This document shows, in pieces, positions 12,747 through 24,559 of a stretch of DNA of 64,000 nt. Below the pieces are notes generated by a model that saw only the letters and a list, made by a program, of their open reading frames with translations, did no database searches and had not been told where the DNA came from. The stretch comes from Orthonyx spaldingii (taxonomy: Eukaryota > Chordata > Aves > Passeriformes > Orthonychidae), in assembly GCA_013397795.1 (NCBI GenBank), contig VZTJ01004201.1, forward strand, positions 194,353 to 258,352, in the 5' to 3' direction. The position numbers and the translations under genes were made by a program. Every line of letters begins with the position of its first letter. Position 1 is the first letter of the stretch.

Positions 12747-12752
12747 CAAGTG
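12747..12752 (+). repeat. Left CAAGTG direct repeat of the insert
   Basis: CAAGTG ends the left LTR half here and recurs at 13,120-13,125, where LTR homology resumes with GCTTTCGTGGG. The uninterrupted copy at 45,020 (read in reverse) has GAGCGAGTGACTTTCG at this point. So the six bases are present once in the empty site and twice here. Confidence 0.75.
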
Positions 12753-13119
12753 TCTGTGATACGTGAAGAGACAAGATACAGACCAACAGAAATGTGGATG
12801 AATCTAAAATTTATTCGGAAGCACTCATATGGGTCTCTAATTCTAAAGCTAATTTTAGCTACAGGCTTACAGGCTTAATCACTGTTCTGCAATAAATCTG
12901 TCCTCTTGACTTCTTCTATTATTCTCTCCAGAGTCATGATCAGTAGAGCACGAAAGGCATCCTGTTCTTGTGTTGCGGTAGAAACAGCAACTGCTTCGTC
13001 CAGTTCTCTTTCTGGTACCTGCTGTCCAGAGAGACACTGCTGCTGCTGCTGCTGGTGCCCTTGCTCTCTGTTTAACTTTTTCCTGCTAACATGTCTCAAG
13101 GCAATATTAGTTACTCCAA
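12753..13119 (-). pseudogene. Host-gene-like 3' fragment inserted in an LTR
   Basis: This segment is absent from the related LTR at 45,020. It is bracketed by CAAGTG at 12,747-12,752 and again at 13,120-13,125. On the minus strand a frame enters from the LTR and stays open through the insert to a TAA at about 12,875. The insert part encodes roughly 80 residues. It has a basic stretch (RHVSRKKLNREQ), a run of six glutamines from CAG repeats, and an acidic/hydrophobic C-terminal helix-like segment (FRALLIMTLERIIEEVKR). About 60 bases after the stop is AATAAA (12,815-12,810). This arrangement is what the last exon of a vertebrate gene looks like. I do not recognise the protein. The insert continues about 55 bases past AATAAA and has no poly(A), so it is not a standard LINE-made processed pseudogene. 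Template switching by an LTR element or patching with genomic DNA are alternatives. Chance is also possible, since 80 codons is short. Confidence 0.4.
13037..13054. repeat. (CTG)6 trinucleotide run
   Basis: Six uninterrupted CTG units. On the minus strand they read CAG and encode the glutamine run of the gene-like fragment. Confidence 0.9.
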
Positions 13120-13168
13120 CAAGTGGCTTTCGTGGGTGCCTGGCATTGGCCAGTGTCAAACCACAACA

Positions 13169-14562
13169 TTAGTATTCACAATTTCCTGAACTAAATTAAG
13201 ATCAGGACTCCTCTCATGAAAAACTGTAGCCTGATAAAACACTGTTACTCTGTCAGTTGTGAAACATCTAATATTCCATAGAGCTGAATAGTAGAAACCA
13301 AATTAGAAAAAATCCAGACTCTGGTTGATGTAGGATGGTCATAGCAAAGTCTGTGTTCTGAATCACATAGCTAGGGCTCAGATCTTTTTTGCTCTGTTGC
13401 TTCTGGTTTTCCAGCATACAGCTACATTGCTGGAAGTTAGGGGCCTTTTTACAACAGTTTTGGAGTGAAAAACAAATCATGTCACTGCAACGAATCAAAA
13501 TTTATTCATATGAATAAAAGCTTTTGGAGAAGGCAAACTGCCATTTTCTAACAGAAAAATCAAAATTTCTGAATTTTAGATGTATTATTTGTACTACATT
13601 ATGCATTCATAATTAAGGAATGAAGGTTGAAGAAAAAGAAGTCTGAATCATAAACTCTTTCAGAAAATCTTAATTCCTCCCTCACTGTAAAAGTGTTGTG
13701 CCTCTGCTGTCATTGGGATTATGATTTTGCCCAGTTATTCTCAAGTGTCTTTTAGGAGTCAGAATTAGAGAGCACAACAAAACCATTTTGGAAAATAGGG
13801 AGTTGTCAGATAAGCAGACATACCTTATCTTTTTACAGAGAGGGAAGAGTCTATGACTAACACTTGTTAGCTAATGTATGCAAAGGCCTCATATTTAGCA
13901 CAGATAGTGCTCTGATTTAAAAGTCCAGTTAATGAGAACATTAGTGAATATTTTGACTTACAATTATACTGCATTATCCAGGAAATTACAAGTCAGAATT
14001 GACATCACATTCTTCTCTCTGGGTAACTTTTGGTGAAATAAGTTATTTAGACCATGCCCTTGTAAACTTGGTGAGCCCCAGAACAGTTCTATCATATATT
14101 TTTCAATCCTGTCATACAATTTTCCAGCTCCTGACATTTCTCTTTCTGTAGAAAAATTCAATGTTAAGGGTTTGGCTCTTTTCAAGTAACGTTTGTTCAT
14201 CTTAAAGAGTACATAAACGGCTCTCCAACAGAAACACTTTGTAGATTAGGAAACTTAAAATAAATCCCTAAGTCTCCTTTATCAATTTATATATAAATCT
14301 TATAAATTCACTCAGTCCAAATTTATAATCCACAGATATAATTCTCTGGGCAGTTTGTTACTTTACATCCATCTTCCTTCAATTTTATATTAGTACAAGT
14401 TTCTTCTTTTGAGCTGTCTTATATTCTGGGGAGAGTTTGTCATAACTATAGGCAAGGTCAGTTCTTTATACTGAGAGTTCTGCTTCATTATGATCCTTTC
14501 AAAGGGAAAGAAAATAAAAAGAATTAAAATATTTGTCAGCCAGAGTGTTGAAACTGCTGTTA
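13169..14562. other. Unique AT-rich DNA, no gene seen
   Basis: No repeat or exon is recognised. The minus frames at 13,268-13,498, 13,964-14,200 and 14,390-14,635 show no domain; the last runs into the CR1 3' end. Confidence 0.5.
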
Positions 14563-14738
14563 TAGAATCATAGAACCATTTAGGCTGGAAAAGACCTTTA
14601 AGACCATTGAGTCCAACAGTTAACCCAACACTCACTCCAGTGATGGTGACTCAACCACTTCCCCAGGCAGGCTGTTCCAATGCTTGGGGACCCTTTCAAT
14701 GAAGAAATTTTTCCTAATATCCAATCTAAACCTGCCTT
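14563..14738 (-). repeat. CR1 LINE, 5'-truncated 3' end
   Basis: The left edge TAGAATCATAGAACCATTTAG is the reverse complement of the CR1 3' terminus with its ATTCTATG-type repeats. It continues through GGCTGGAAAAGACCTTTAAG, GAGTCCAAC, GGCAGGCTGTTCCAATG and GAAGAAATTTTTCCTAATAT in the usual CR1 order. Only about 175 bp remain, typical of severely 5'-truncated CR1 copies. This is one of the clearest signs of avian DNA in the window. Confidence 0.92.
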
Positions 14739-16015
14739 AAAGATGTCAAACAGAACTGACCCCTTATAACAAATAGAATTCTATTGTATTATTCATATCT
14801 TGTGTTTCCTGAATATTAATATCCCTATTTTTATGTACCAAACCTCAAGTGAACCATTATATTGCAACACCTAGGACTCCTACTCACAGGGTCAGTTATG
14901 GAGTAATACAGCAATCATTGCATGGAGTTGCATAACAGCAAATTTAATGCTAGCAGGAGGATATTTTCAGCACTACCACAGACACCAATCAGCATTCCAC
15001 AGCAAAGTACCTAGCCTTTTAATTAAAATCACAGCATTATGCCAATTAATGTTAGTTTAAGAAAAAAAACCACAGCTGGGGACTTCAGATCAATATCATA
15101 GAGCTGACTACAGGAGAATTTGGAAAAATTCAAAGAGTAAAACCAAATTATTTGTAGCATGATATTTATAATTTATTTACACGCTTGCATATATTAAATT
15201 TCAATTAGTTAAAAGTTACTTGATTCTTCATCCAAAAAGTAAAACAGATAAAAGACTATAATAATTTGGTCCAATTTTTGACTGCACAGATACTAAGACA
15301 TTGTTCTAGGGCAGTTATGCACGTAACTATAAAGGTTATTTAAAACAAGTGAATTCAGTGAGATGCATAAAGACAAACAACCTGAAATACAGGAAATATA
15401 ACCTGAGCATGTCTTTTTATTACTGTGAAAACGGCTGAATACTGAAACACACTGCACAGAGGTATTTTGGAGTTTCTATAGTTAGATATAGTCGAAACAC
15501 AACCAGACACTGTCTGGTACTAGCTGCTCTTAGTTGACACTGCTTGAGCAAGGGTTTTGAAGCAGATGATCTGCAGAGGTCCTGACAGCCTCACTTACTC
15601 TATAATTCTCTGAAATACAAAGAGTTGAAGGCATTTGAAAAGCATATATAAATAGAAATGAGTTGTTCATCATTTTTTGTTCACTATGTTTAATATTCTA
15701 TTAAAAACATGATTCAGTTTCTTCAGAAAGTCATACATATTGCATGTGCTAGCCTGCTCTTCGTATCAGATAAAAGGGTTACTAAACTACAGTACCTGTT
15801 CATTGTAGTCCCCCTGCAGAACGTCGCTTCAGCTAATCAGTTAGCCCAAGCTAGCAATGGAGCAATGGTAATTGCATCTTCCCAGACGGGCCTGGAAAGA
15901 GACAAACATACCTGAGTGTTCATATCATGTTTCCCATCCTAAAATACAGCCTAATATATGACAAAGTTACATGAAGTCATATAGAAGTTTGAATATTTAA
16001 AACAAGTGAACATAA
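14739..16015. other. Unique AT-rich DNA, no gene seen
   Basis: No known repeat or exon was recognised. The frame at 15,709-15,915 has no domain. Confidence 0.5.
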
Positions 16016-16020
16016 GGTAT
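16016..16020. repeat. Target-site duplication GGTAT, left copy
   Basis: GGTAT directly precedes the TG terminus of the LTR and is repeated at 16,633-16,637 directly after its CA terminus. This fixes both LTR ends to the base. Confidence 0.9.
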
Positions 16021-16632
16021 TGTCTTGGGTTACCATGGAAAGTGTAACCAAAAGTATATCTTCTATTACCATCTACATAAGCTGTTAAAACAGGTGGGGC
16101 AGTGTTCTTTATCTCTCCATAACTCAGCCCTGATAAGATCCCTCGGGGTGGGGGGACGGGGACGGGGGATGGGGAGNGCCCACCCTGGGAGGGCCATCTC
16201 TGCTAAATGGGCCATCAAAGTCTCATAGAGTGACTCCTAGAATTAACTCATCCCATTGTGAGATGCCCGGCCAAGAGGAAGGAACCAAATGTTCCTACCT
16301 GGCTATAATCTGAGGCTTGGAACACCACTGTGGGAGCACTACCACTGGATTCCCAGAGGAGAAGAGCTCCATAATCACCACTGGACTTCCAGAGAAGGAC
16401 CAGACCTTTCTACAGGATCACTGCTTTGACAAAACCATATCCATCATCCCGAGGGGACTGTAACCATCACTTAATTGGACTGCTGCCACCAACCTGACCA
16501 ACAGGGTGTCAGTTCGAATTCTGACTGTCAGTTTAAGCCAGTGTTTCTGTACTATTGCCCTTAGTCTAATTTTCCTGTTAAATTGTAGTTCTGACTTGGA
16601 ATCTCCCACTGATTTGCTTTCAAACTAGTACA
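16021..16632 (+). mobile_element. Solo LTR with exact 5-bp target-site duplication
   Basis: It runs from TGTCTTGGGTTACCATGG to TTCAAACTAGTACA, 612 bp. It is flanked by GGTAT at 16,016-16,020 and GGTAT at 16,633-16,637, an exact 5-bp duplication. A second copy lies in reverse at 33,800-34,423. Blocks shared by both include GGAGCACTACCACTGGATTC and the TAACTCATCCCATTGTGAGA segment. One ambiguous base occurs at 16,177 in a G-rich patch. There is no internal retroviral DNA. The 5-bp duplication fits an ERV-L-like or other 5-bp-cutting integrase; that class assignment is inference. Confidence 0.92.
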
Positions 16633-16637
16633 GGTAT

Positions 16638-17514
16638 GTTGTTTCATGCTTTCTACCTGCTTATCTAGGAAGCAAAACTTCAAATTTCATCTTCTGAATG
16701 CTAACTTTTTTTAAAGAAATAAATAAGTGATTCAGATGTTTTGAGAACAATCAAAAGACTTGATATTTTTCCTGAATATTTAGCAGGATTAAAACAATAC
16801 TAAGGATGCTGGGGTGTGTTTTTAATTCTGTTGTGATATGAGATTAAGACTTGCAAACATTAATTTTTAATTTTTGTCTTTAGGATAATGCTAGAAGAGG
16901 ATTAAATTTGAACCAACATACTTGAAACACTCATCATTTTGGTGGATGAATTTTACGTATGTCCTGGATGAAAAAGTAGCTATCCAAACAGAAGTGCTAT
17001 TAAACTAGACTATGAATGACAGTGGGAAAATTACTTGTAGAATATAGAATTTTGCCTGAGAAAATCAGAAATTAAAACAAGACATTGATTCAATGTGATT
17101 CAAATGATTCAATAATTAAAATTGAAAAAGGCTTGGTATGCACAGGTAAACGACAGAACCAGAGGGCAGAATATAAAATAAAGTAAGACTGGCTGCTGTT
17201 CATCAAATCAAGATGGTTGTGGTAAAAAAAAACCAGTTGAAATTTCTGCATTTCAGTGTAGAAAGCAAGCTCTAATCATTCTGTTTGTGAAGAACAATGA
17301 GATTTTCAGTAACAACACTGTGATCACATATGAAGCCTGAGGCAAGATGCTTCACGAGAGTTTAATGAAACTCTGACACAAAGTCTCTCAGACTCAGAGA
17401 GACTCAGAAGAGAAGATTTCTATACTTCTCAGTAGCTATCTACCTGTAGAGGGTAGCCCCTTGCACCTTTCATCTGTGTGAAGCAGAAAAAAAAAGAACC
17501 TAAAGCATGACTTT
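16638..17514. other. Unique AT-rich DNA, no gene seen
   Basis: No repeat or exon was recognised between two LTRs. Confidence 0.45.
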
Positions 17515-17919
17515 ATCCTAATGGAAGGATCCCACACTGGAGGAGAGAATTGTGAGGAGGCAGGAGCAGCAGAGACAGTGTTATGAACTAAACACAGTCT
17601 CCATTCTTCATCCTTCTATCCTGCACAGGGAAGGAGGCAGAAGAGTAAGGAGTTGAGCCTAGGAACAAGAGAACACAGAGGTGATTTTTAATTTTTTCAC
17701 TTGTTTCTCAAAATCCAACTCTACTTTTAAGTGACAATAAATTAAATACATTTTCTTCAAGTTGAATCTGTTCTGCCCATGACTGTAATTGAGTAGAGGG
17801 CTCCCTGTCCTTAACTCATTACCCATTTCCATTTTTTTTTTCTCCTCCTGTCCTATTGAGGAGGAGTGAGATAGCAGCTGCATTGAAGTCTGTCAATCAG
17901 CCAAGATCAAGGTACCACA
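17515..17919 (+). mobile_element. Solo LTR, 3' part, related to the 61,377 family
   Basis: The right half shows the U5-like order of this avian family in plus orientation: AATAAA near 17,738, then TTGAATCTGTTCTGCCCATG, then a pyrimidine run, GAGGAGGAGTGAGATAG, and the terminal AGCCAAGATCAAGGTACCACA. The same blocks are seen in reverse from 61,377 to about 61,560. The left boundary is not clear and the element may be truncated or begin further left. Confidence 0.6.
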
Positions 17920-19239
17920 GGTATGGGGTGGGGTGTGCATGTGTGTGCAGGCATGTGCCTACTTGGTGATGCAAGTTCAGCCTCACTTCCACCTCGATTT
18001 GAGTGCTTGGAGCTGCAGCAGCTTTTTCTCTGAGTGCAAAACTTCCCCTTTCCATAATATAATCCATCAGTGGAACAATTAATATGTGCCTGTATTGGGA
18101 TTATCACAAATAGGACGTAATGAATCAAGAGTTGGTTTTTATTTTCATAATTAACACAGCCAGCTGCAGTCTACTTCTGTTGCCATTAAAGAACTACTAA
18201 GTCCTCTTCATCAGTTTTTTTCTTGGAAGTCCTATTTTATAAATTTACCTAGTTTTATATTTTGATCCTTTGCCCTGAAAGTTATTCTTGGAATTGCATT
18301 CTTGAGTATTTTCCAAGTGCTATTTATTGTAAAACTCTTGTAAATGCTGGCAATCACTTTCTAAACTGAAAATCTCTTTGTTTACCAATGGAAAACTGCC
18401 AGTCTGATTTTGGCTAAAAATCACGGGTGAAGTTTGATTCTCAGACCAATTACAATGCATAACAATCTTTGCAACAGTTTTTCAATTTGACAAAATAATA
18501 TTCTTCTGAAAAAGAAGCTGATATGTCTTGACTGGCTCAAATTCTAGCAATATGGCACTCTGTCCTTCACAACCATTGTCATTTCTGTGTAACAATGGTG
18601 AGTGTGATACATGAGTAAGCTGTTCCTGCAGAATAACAGCAGTATAAAAAGACATTTATACTAGAGCTTCGATATTCTAATGCATTAATCTTTTGATCTG
18701 AGATGAGAAGAAAGGGGTTGATAAGTAAGGAAAACCTGCATGGTGACAATGATGAGACAATACATTTAGAAGAGTGAAGTAAGAAGTGAAGATAATGAAA
18801 GTAAAGCAATTTTCAGAAAGAAAAGAAAACGCTATTATTTAGGGATAGTATTTTGAAAACTACTAGGGTAATAATGACAAAATATATTGATCCATCAGTG
18901 ATAAGAATTTTTTTTTTAAAGGATTGAACAAAAATTTTAAAATGTCTGTACATACGGGTTGAGGTGGATGATATTAATTCCAATACACCTGCTGTGAAAT
19001 TCTGTATTGAGATACAGTCCAGATTGTGCACTGGTCTGACAATATATATCGGATGAGGGTACATTCATCCTGTTGAACAGCAATTAAGGAACTGAACTGA
19101 ACTGAAAGTGAAGAAGATGCTGAAATTTTAAAACGTGTTTGAAGATAAAATTTCTAGATTTCAGTCTGCCTTTTCACAAAACTAAAATCAAAAATGTTAT
19201 GCTCATGACTGGACTCTTGTCTGCCAAGTATATCTTCTC
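17920..19239. other. Unique AT-rich DNA, no gene seen
   Basis: No repeat family was recognised. The minus frames at 17,907-18,128, 18,579-18,809 and 18,813-19,064 are without domain. Confidence 0.5.
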
Positions 19240-20350
19240 AGGAAAGAGCTCAAGAAAGATCTAAGCACACAAAGGGGAAATCACCCCTGACCAACCTTCT
19301 ATGAATAAGTAACTGGTTTTGTAGACAGAGGGAGAACATTGGATATTGTTTGTTTACTTCAGTAGGGCTTTCAGCACTGATCCTATAAGATCCTGACAAA
19401 GAAGCTGACAGAGGTGGACTGGACATTGCCTGAGCAGCCAGAGTGTACCCTTTGGCAAACTTGTTGATGACACAAACCTGAGAGCAGTTGATGCCTGACA
19501 AGGTCTCAATTACACACATCAGCCTGATAAACGCTTGTGTTGGCATCCAAAGGGACCTTGACAAGCTGGAGAAATAAAAGGCCTGACAAGAGCCTTATAC
19601 ATTTCAACAAGGGGAAATGTCAAGTCCTGAACAAGGGGAGGAAAAACATCTAATATGTTAGATCCTGGTGTTGATTAATTGGAAGGCAGATTGACAGAAA
19701 AGGACCAGGGAATCCTGGAGGATATGAAGTTATACACAAGTCAAGGTGTCCTTGAGACAAAAAAAAAAAACCAAAAAAACAGCTAGGGGTATTTTGAGAC
19801 ACATTGGAGAGAAACTGTTACCAGCAGGTCAGGGGAGATGATTCTCTGTTCAGCACTGATGAGGCCACATCTGGACAACTCTCCAGTTCTGGGCTTCCCA
19901 GTAAAATGGAAGCTATAAAGCTAGTAGAGATAGTGTCACAAAATGCTACTAGGATGATTAAGGGTTGGAGCATCTGCCATATGAAGAGAGGGTCTCTTCA
20001 GCATAGAGAAAATAAGGCTTGGGGAGATAGGGAACTCAGTAAGGGATCGAAACACCTGATGAGAGGGTGGAAAGAAAAGACAGCCAGGCTTATTTTGGTA
20101 GTGCTCACTGACAGAACAAAAGACAAAAGTCACAGTGACATCTAGAAGGTTCCAGCTGAACATGAAGAAACATATCTTTTACTGTGAGAGTGACTGGACA
20201 CAGATTGCCCAGAATATGTTGATTGTGTAGTCTTCATCCATTAATATATTTGAAACCTGTTTGGATACAGTCCTGGATAAGTGGATCTAGGTTTGAGCAG
20301 GAGGGTTGAACCGGATGAAGTGCAGAGATCCTACCTCAACCATTCTGTAA
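19240..20350 (+). repeat. CR1 LINE fragment, C-terminal RT to 3' end
   Basis: About 1.1 kb of decayed CR1 is recognisable in order: CCCCTGACCAACCTTCTATG, GGTGGACTGGACATTGCC, CAAACTTGTTGATGACACAAA (the RT region ending in 'ADDT'-like codons), AGGGACCTTGACAAGCTGGA, GAAAAGGACCAGGGAATCCT, GAGGCCACATCTGGA, and the terminal CAACCATTCTGTAAGG. An A-rich run interrupts it at about 19,758-19,780. Frameshifts and stops are frequent, so there is no functional reading frame; the frame at 19,804-20,145 is a residue of it. It is older than the copy at 14,563. Confidence 0.75.
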
Positions 20351-22169
20351 GGATGTTTTAAGAGTCTCTGGGTCTTGCACAGCCTGGAAAACAAGAGGAA
20401 GGAGACGTGCACAGCTCTGGGGCAATCACAAGTGCAGAAGTACACACGATCCTGTACAGCACAGAAACACACTTGTGGAAAGGTAAGAACACTTTAACCC
20501 AACTGATGTATTTATGACTAGTGATAGTATCATCCCAAGACAAACTTGTGTTGTAGTTTAATATCTAAACCCAAGACTCAGAGGAAGGTAAATGCAATTG
20601 CAGTTAATCATTGAATGGGGAAAAGGTATCTTCAGATGATGACAGTGTCTTACAGAACTGCTTTACCCTGTTTGTTGTAAAAATTTTCAATCATGTGCAA
20701 TGTTTATATCCAACTCACCACAATATGTACATATTTGGGTAAGGGCTTGTATGACAGGCAGGTGTGACACATATTTCTACCACTCCTTTAATGTTCCTTT
20801 GTTTGCTAATACCCAGCTGATCACTTGCATGATTGAAATGATTGATCAGTTAAGGTATTGAATGGTGAAGTGCTCTATTTATTCTCTGTGGTACTTTTTT
20901 TGAACAGTGCTTTCTGATACTTCAGACTAAACAAATTATTATTTTAACACTGCTTCATTTTTAAGCAAATGAGGAGTGACTTTCAGGTTTGTAAATGCAT
21001 GCTTGCTTCACTAGTTGGAATTCTGTGATAACTGGCAAGATATTTATATTTGATTTACACTTGCAACATACACATAATTTTAAACTTGCTTTCTCAGTGG
21101 TTATTTTGGATTGCTTTGTAGTGTATATTTCTGTAGTTGTTTGCATCACAGTCTACCCTTGTAGGATGTTCTCCAACATCCAATAGCTGCAAATAAACTA
21201 AAGGCAACTTAACCAGCCAGTAGAAACAGAATTGCCATGTCCTCTGGGATTTCTGTCAGTGCTGTTCAGTGACTAACACAGCTGAAGAAAAGACGAGTGT
21301 TACAAGAACAAGTACTGCTGTAAGCCTGCCCTAGAGAACAAATTTTGACACAGTGCATGTAGCAGAGGTTCTGAAGGGTCTTAATGACAAGAGATTCTTG
21401 ACAGCATGTATTGGTCCCTACACCAATTATCAAGACATGTTATATGCTTTATTCTTCTAAAATGTTTCAAATATTGTAGATATCTTCTCAAAATAATATG
21501 ACTGCCTCTCTCCCTGGGCTGGTTCTGATCTCCTCTGAGACTCAACCTGTGCTTAACTGTGATTGATATGTTAATTCAAGCCGACATGCAGGAAAGGGAG
21601 AGTTGGCTTATGCTTACCACTCTCCACTACCCCCTCCCTCAGACAAATAAAGTAATGAAGATGCTGTTAGCATATACAGTACTTTTTCCATTTTAAAGGG
21701 CAATTAGATCAATAATTTATGTCTGTAAGTATTCAGTTGTCCTTTAGGGGACTAAGAACAAACAAAACCTTTTTCTTTGATGAGGGTTTTAGATCAATAA
21801 ATGTTGAAAAGTGTAAGGGTATGGCAGATTGGGTGAGTCCTTTAAATTCTGTGCTAACCTTCTAGGATAGGGGTGATAAAGGTCTCCTGTTCTTTACCCT
21901 GCTGGAAAGAACCTGTAATTCCAAAATGCCATAATTTTTTAGGTTTGTTTGTCTCCTTAAACCCTACCAAAACCCCACAGGGTGTTTTCAGATCAGGGCT
22001 TCATGGCTTTTTATTTGTTGACCTCTACACAATTTCATCAGTTAATCTATACTGCAGCAGGATTTTATTCCCATTTATTTGCAGGCAAGTCATAAATGTA
22101 GGATACTATGCGGTGCTAATAAAATCCCATAGGAAAATCTCAGAAAAGGAATCCTGTCATTAGTTGCAG
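20351..22169. other. Unique AT-rich DNA, no gene seen
   Basis: No exon or named repeat was recognised. A purine/pyrimidine-rich patch (21,490-21,650) ends in AATAAA near 21,645, but nothing else supports a transcript end. Confidence 0.45.
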
Positions 22170-22923
22170 GGCATCTGTGCTTCATAAGTGCAGATGTCCA
22201 GGTGCTGACTGCAGGGGTGCTGAAGGGGCTGGGGATGCTTCATGCTAGACAGCTGGTGCAATACAACTCCAATGGACCCACTGCAAAGCAGAGCTGAGTC
22301 CCACAGCCAAGGCAGTGGCAATTCTAAGACCATTTAAGAAGGGAAAAAAGTGCTGGGTAGGCAGAGGAGGGAAAAAGTGAATTAGCACTCTTCTTGCACA
22401 GCAGGGGCAGAGGAGGAGGAGCTGCTCAGGTGGAGCCTGAGATCCATGCAGATCCATGGTGTAGATATGCACAATGAAGACTATGGAGGACTCTATGCCA
22501 GAGCAAAGAAATATTCCTGAAGGACCTGTAGCTACTGGACAGCTGAAACTAAAGCACAGGAAAACAAAGAAAAGAGCAACATAGAGGAACTACTGCTTAG
22601 TGATGACAGCCCATACCCCACCATTCCACTTGGGAGCATACAAGAGTGAAGTTACACATGAGAAAAGACAAAAAGATGATTAATGTTTATGTTATTTTTC
22701 GTTCTCAGTATCTGAATCTGTTTTAATTGATTTCAAATTATGTTACTTTCCCCAAGCAAGGTGTGTTTTGTGTATGATGCTAGCTGGTAAACAATCTTCC
22801 TGACTTTATCTCCAACCTATGAGATAGGCTTCTCCTGTTTTTTCTGGTTTTTTCCCCTCTCCCTCCAGGGTGAGTGAGCAACTGGGTGAGAGTTCAGCTG
22901 CTTCCTAATGCTAGCCCACAACA
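22170..22923 (+). mobile_element. Decayed solo LTR (left end uncertain)
   Basis: The right end reads like the U5 of the passerine LTR family in plus orientation: CCCCAAGCAAGGTGTGTTTTG, ATCTCCAACCTATGAG, a pyrimidine-rich run, GAGTGAGCAACTGG, and a CACAACA terminus. The left half has GGAGGAGGAGCTGCTCAGG and GATCCATGCAGATCC, comparable to the central blocks of that family. There is no convincing target-site duplication. It is much more diverged than the copies at 11,721 and 45,020. Confidence 0.45.
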
Positions 22924-23777
22924 ATAATGAAAGCTGCCAAGAGTAGTAGCTAGAAAAATAAGTCTAATTAAATTTCTCTACTTAGGTTTGAGCCAAAACA
23001 TTTCTCAAGCACCATCTTCCTTGTCTGAAAAAGGACAAAATACGCTGTTTCTTGTTCTGTAGATTTTACAATGTCTGAAGTAATATGTGTTAAAAAGAAA
23101 TACAAATTATATAAAAACAAGACTTTATACTTCTTTATTCTTGAGTTTATATTCTAGCATTGATCTCTGTAAAGAAATTCAGACTACTTTCATCCCTCTG
23201 ACATCATTGTATGTTTATCCTAACTCTTCCATTCATATTTTTCTCTACATGATCCAGCAAAACAAAACTAATAAGACTTTTAACTGTGACACAAGATAGA
23301 CCTTATTGTACTGGTGAGACCAGTCAGGAAGTTTTCCAAGGGAGCTGTATGTTTAAAGCAGGATTCTACTTTTGAGGGAGCAAAAATTATGCAGGTTTGT
23401 ATTCTCTAACTGATAGTAAATAGGTGAACATAGGAAGGAAGGGGTAGCTGGCAATCAAAATGACTGTTTTATTATGTTGTTTTAGCTGGCAATTAAATAT
23501 TATATACGCCTATAAAGCTCCACTCACAGTAGAAGAAAGGCAGCATGAGACAGAATCCTGCAGTGGTGGTGAATTCTTCCCACAGCGACTGCAGCTTCTT
23601 TTCCCTCTAAATTCTCAGAAAGTAAGAGAGCTAGCAGCTACCCCAGTTGCCTTTTTACCCGCCCAATTCTCTCAGTGTCTCTGCCCCTTGGAGAGAAACC
23701 CTCAGATAAGAGAAGTGCAGCCAGGTGCCCTCCTCCCCTGAGCTTGGCAACTTCTTTTGTCTCTCCTAAGTGCCACT
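22924..23777. other. Mostly unique DNA; TATA-like site near 23,505
   Basis: There is no gene. The part from 23,490 has TATATACGCCTATAAAG followed by a more GC-rich stretch, which is promoter-like. It lies just left of an LTR and may itself be a decayed LTR. The 93-codon frame at 23,460-23,741 has no domain. Confidence 0.35.
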
Positions 23778-24559
23778 TGTTCTGGCTTCTTAGCAACAAA
23801 ATGGGAGAAAACTCCCAAAGAGAAAGAAAACGAAAGGAAAAACCCTAACCTCCAACAGTGGGTGTAACCAAACTGTATATTCTACTCCCCTCCAAGCATT
23901 TCTGATGAGCTATTAATGATGGGTCATTTGCAGTAGTTGCCCAGTGCACACCTCACCCCTCAGACTTTGAGTTGGATGTTAAATAAGATAAGGAAAAAGA
24001 GGCAACCCTGCAAGGCAGGGTAGTGTTTCTTTTTCTTCACACCAATGACTCAGGTGCAATAACTCCCTCAGGAAGCAGCACCACAGTCCAAGGGAGACAT
24101 CTCTTCTCATGGACTCAGTGGCATCAGCAGAATAGGCTGCTGCAATGACTTAGATCATCAAGGACTCCAAAAAATATCCCATAACTCAAAGAATTACATC
24201 ATTCCATTGTGAAACTCCCCACCATGGAGGAAGTACAGAGCATTCCCACCTGAACCTGACTGTATATAATTGGGTCTGGGGACTTGGGACACCACCACCA
24301 CTCAACAGATCCAGAGGAGGACCAGAACTTCCACAGGACCACCGTTTTCAACTGCAACCACCACTTGATAGGGCTGCAACCACCACCCTGACCAACAGAT
24401 GTTAGGCTGTACTTTGACTTCATGCATTTAAGCCAATTTTCTGTGTATCATTGCATTTATTTTAATCTTTCTACTAGATTGTAAGTCCAGCCTGAAATCT
24501 CTCTGAAGGTAATTGTGTGGGGTTCATTTCTCCTGACAGTTTACTTTCAGACCAGAACA
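23778..24559 (+). mobile_element. Solo LTR, diverged relative of the 16,021 family
   Basis: It runs from TGTTCTGGCTTCTTAGCAAC to ACCAGAACA. The right half parallels the LTR at 16,021: TCATTCCATTGTGAAACTCC, GGACACCACCACCACTC, CAGAGGAGGACCAGAACTTC, CACCACTTGATAGGGCTGC, CACCCTGACCAACAG, and AAGCCAATTTTCTGTGTATC. The left half is different and longer. No exact target-site duplication was found, so the ends carry some error. Confidence 0.65.

Larger units (their letters stand above)
11721..13168 (+). mobile_element. Solo LTR interrupted by a 367-bp insert
   Basis: The LTR starts TGTGTTAGTTTTGCTCAG and ends GTGTCAAACCACAACA. Orientation is plus, from the AATAAA at 12,610-12,615 followed by a GAGCCTGTTATGCCC tail. 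It matches the minus-oriented copy at 45,020-46,077 almost throughout, including GGTGGCATCTGTGAGAAG, the GCAGAGATCCACCCACAGCC block and the terminal CGTGGGTGCCTGGCATT. Relative to that copy it carries one extra segment, 12,753-13,119, in the U5-like end. Flanks CTAAT (11,716-11,720) and TTAGT (13,169-13,173) could be a 5-bp target duplication with two transitions. The frames of 108-194 codons inside it are accidental, because the same DNA is open on both strands in both copies. Confidence 0.85.

Noticed and set aside
16512..16525. GTTCGAATTC as a tRNA T-loop
   Set aside because: No acceptor stem, D-loop or anticodon arm can be folded around it, and it lies inside an LTR.
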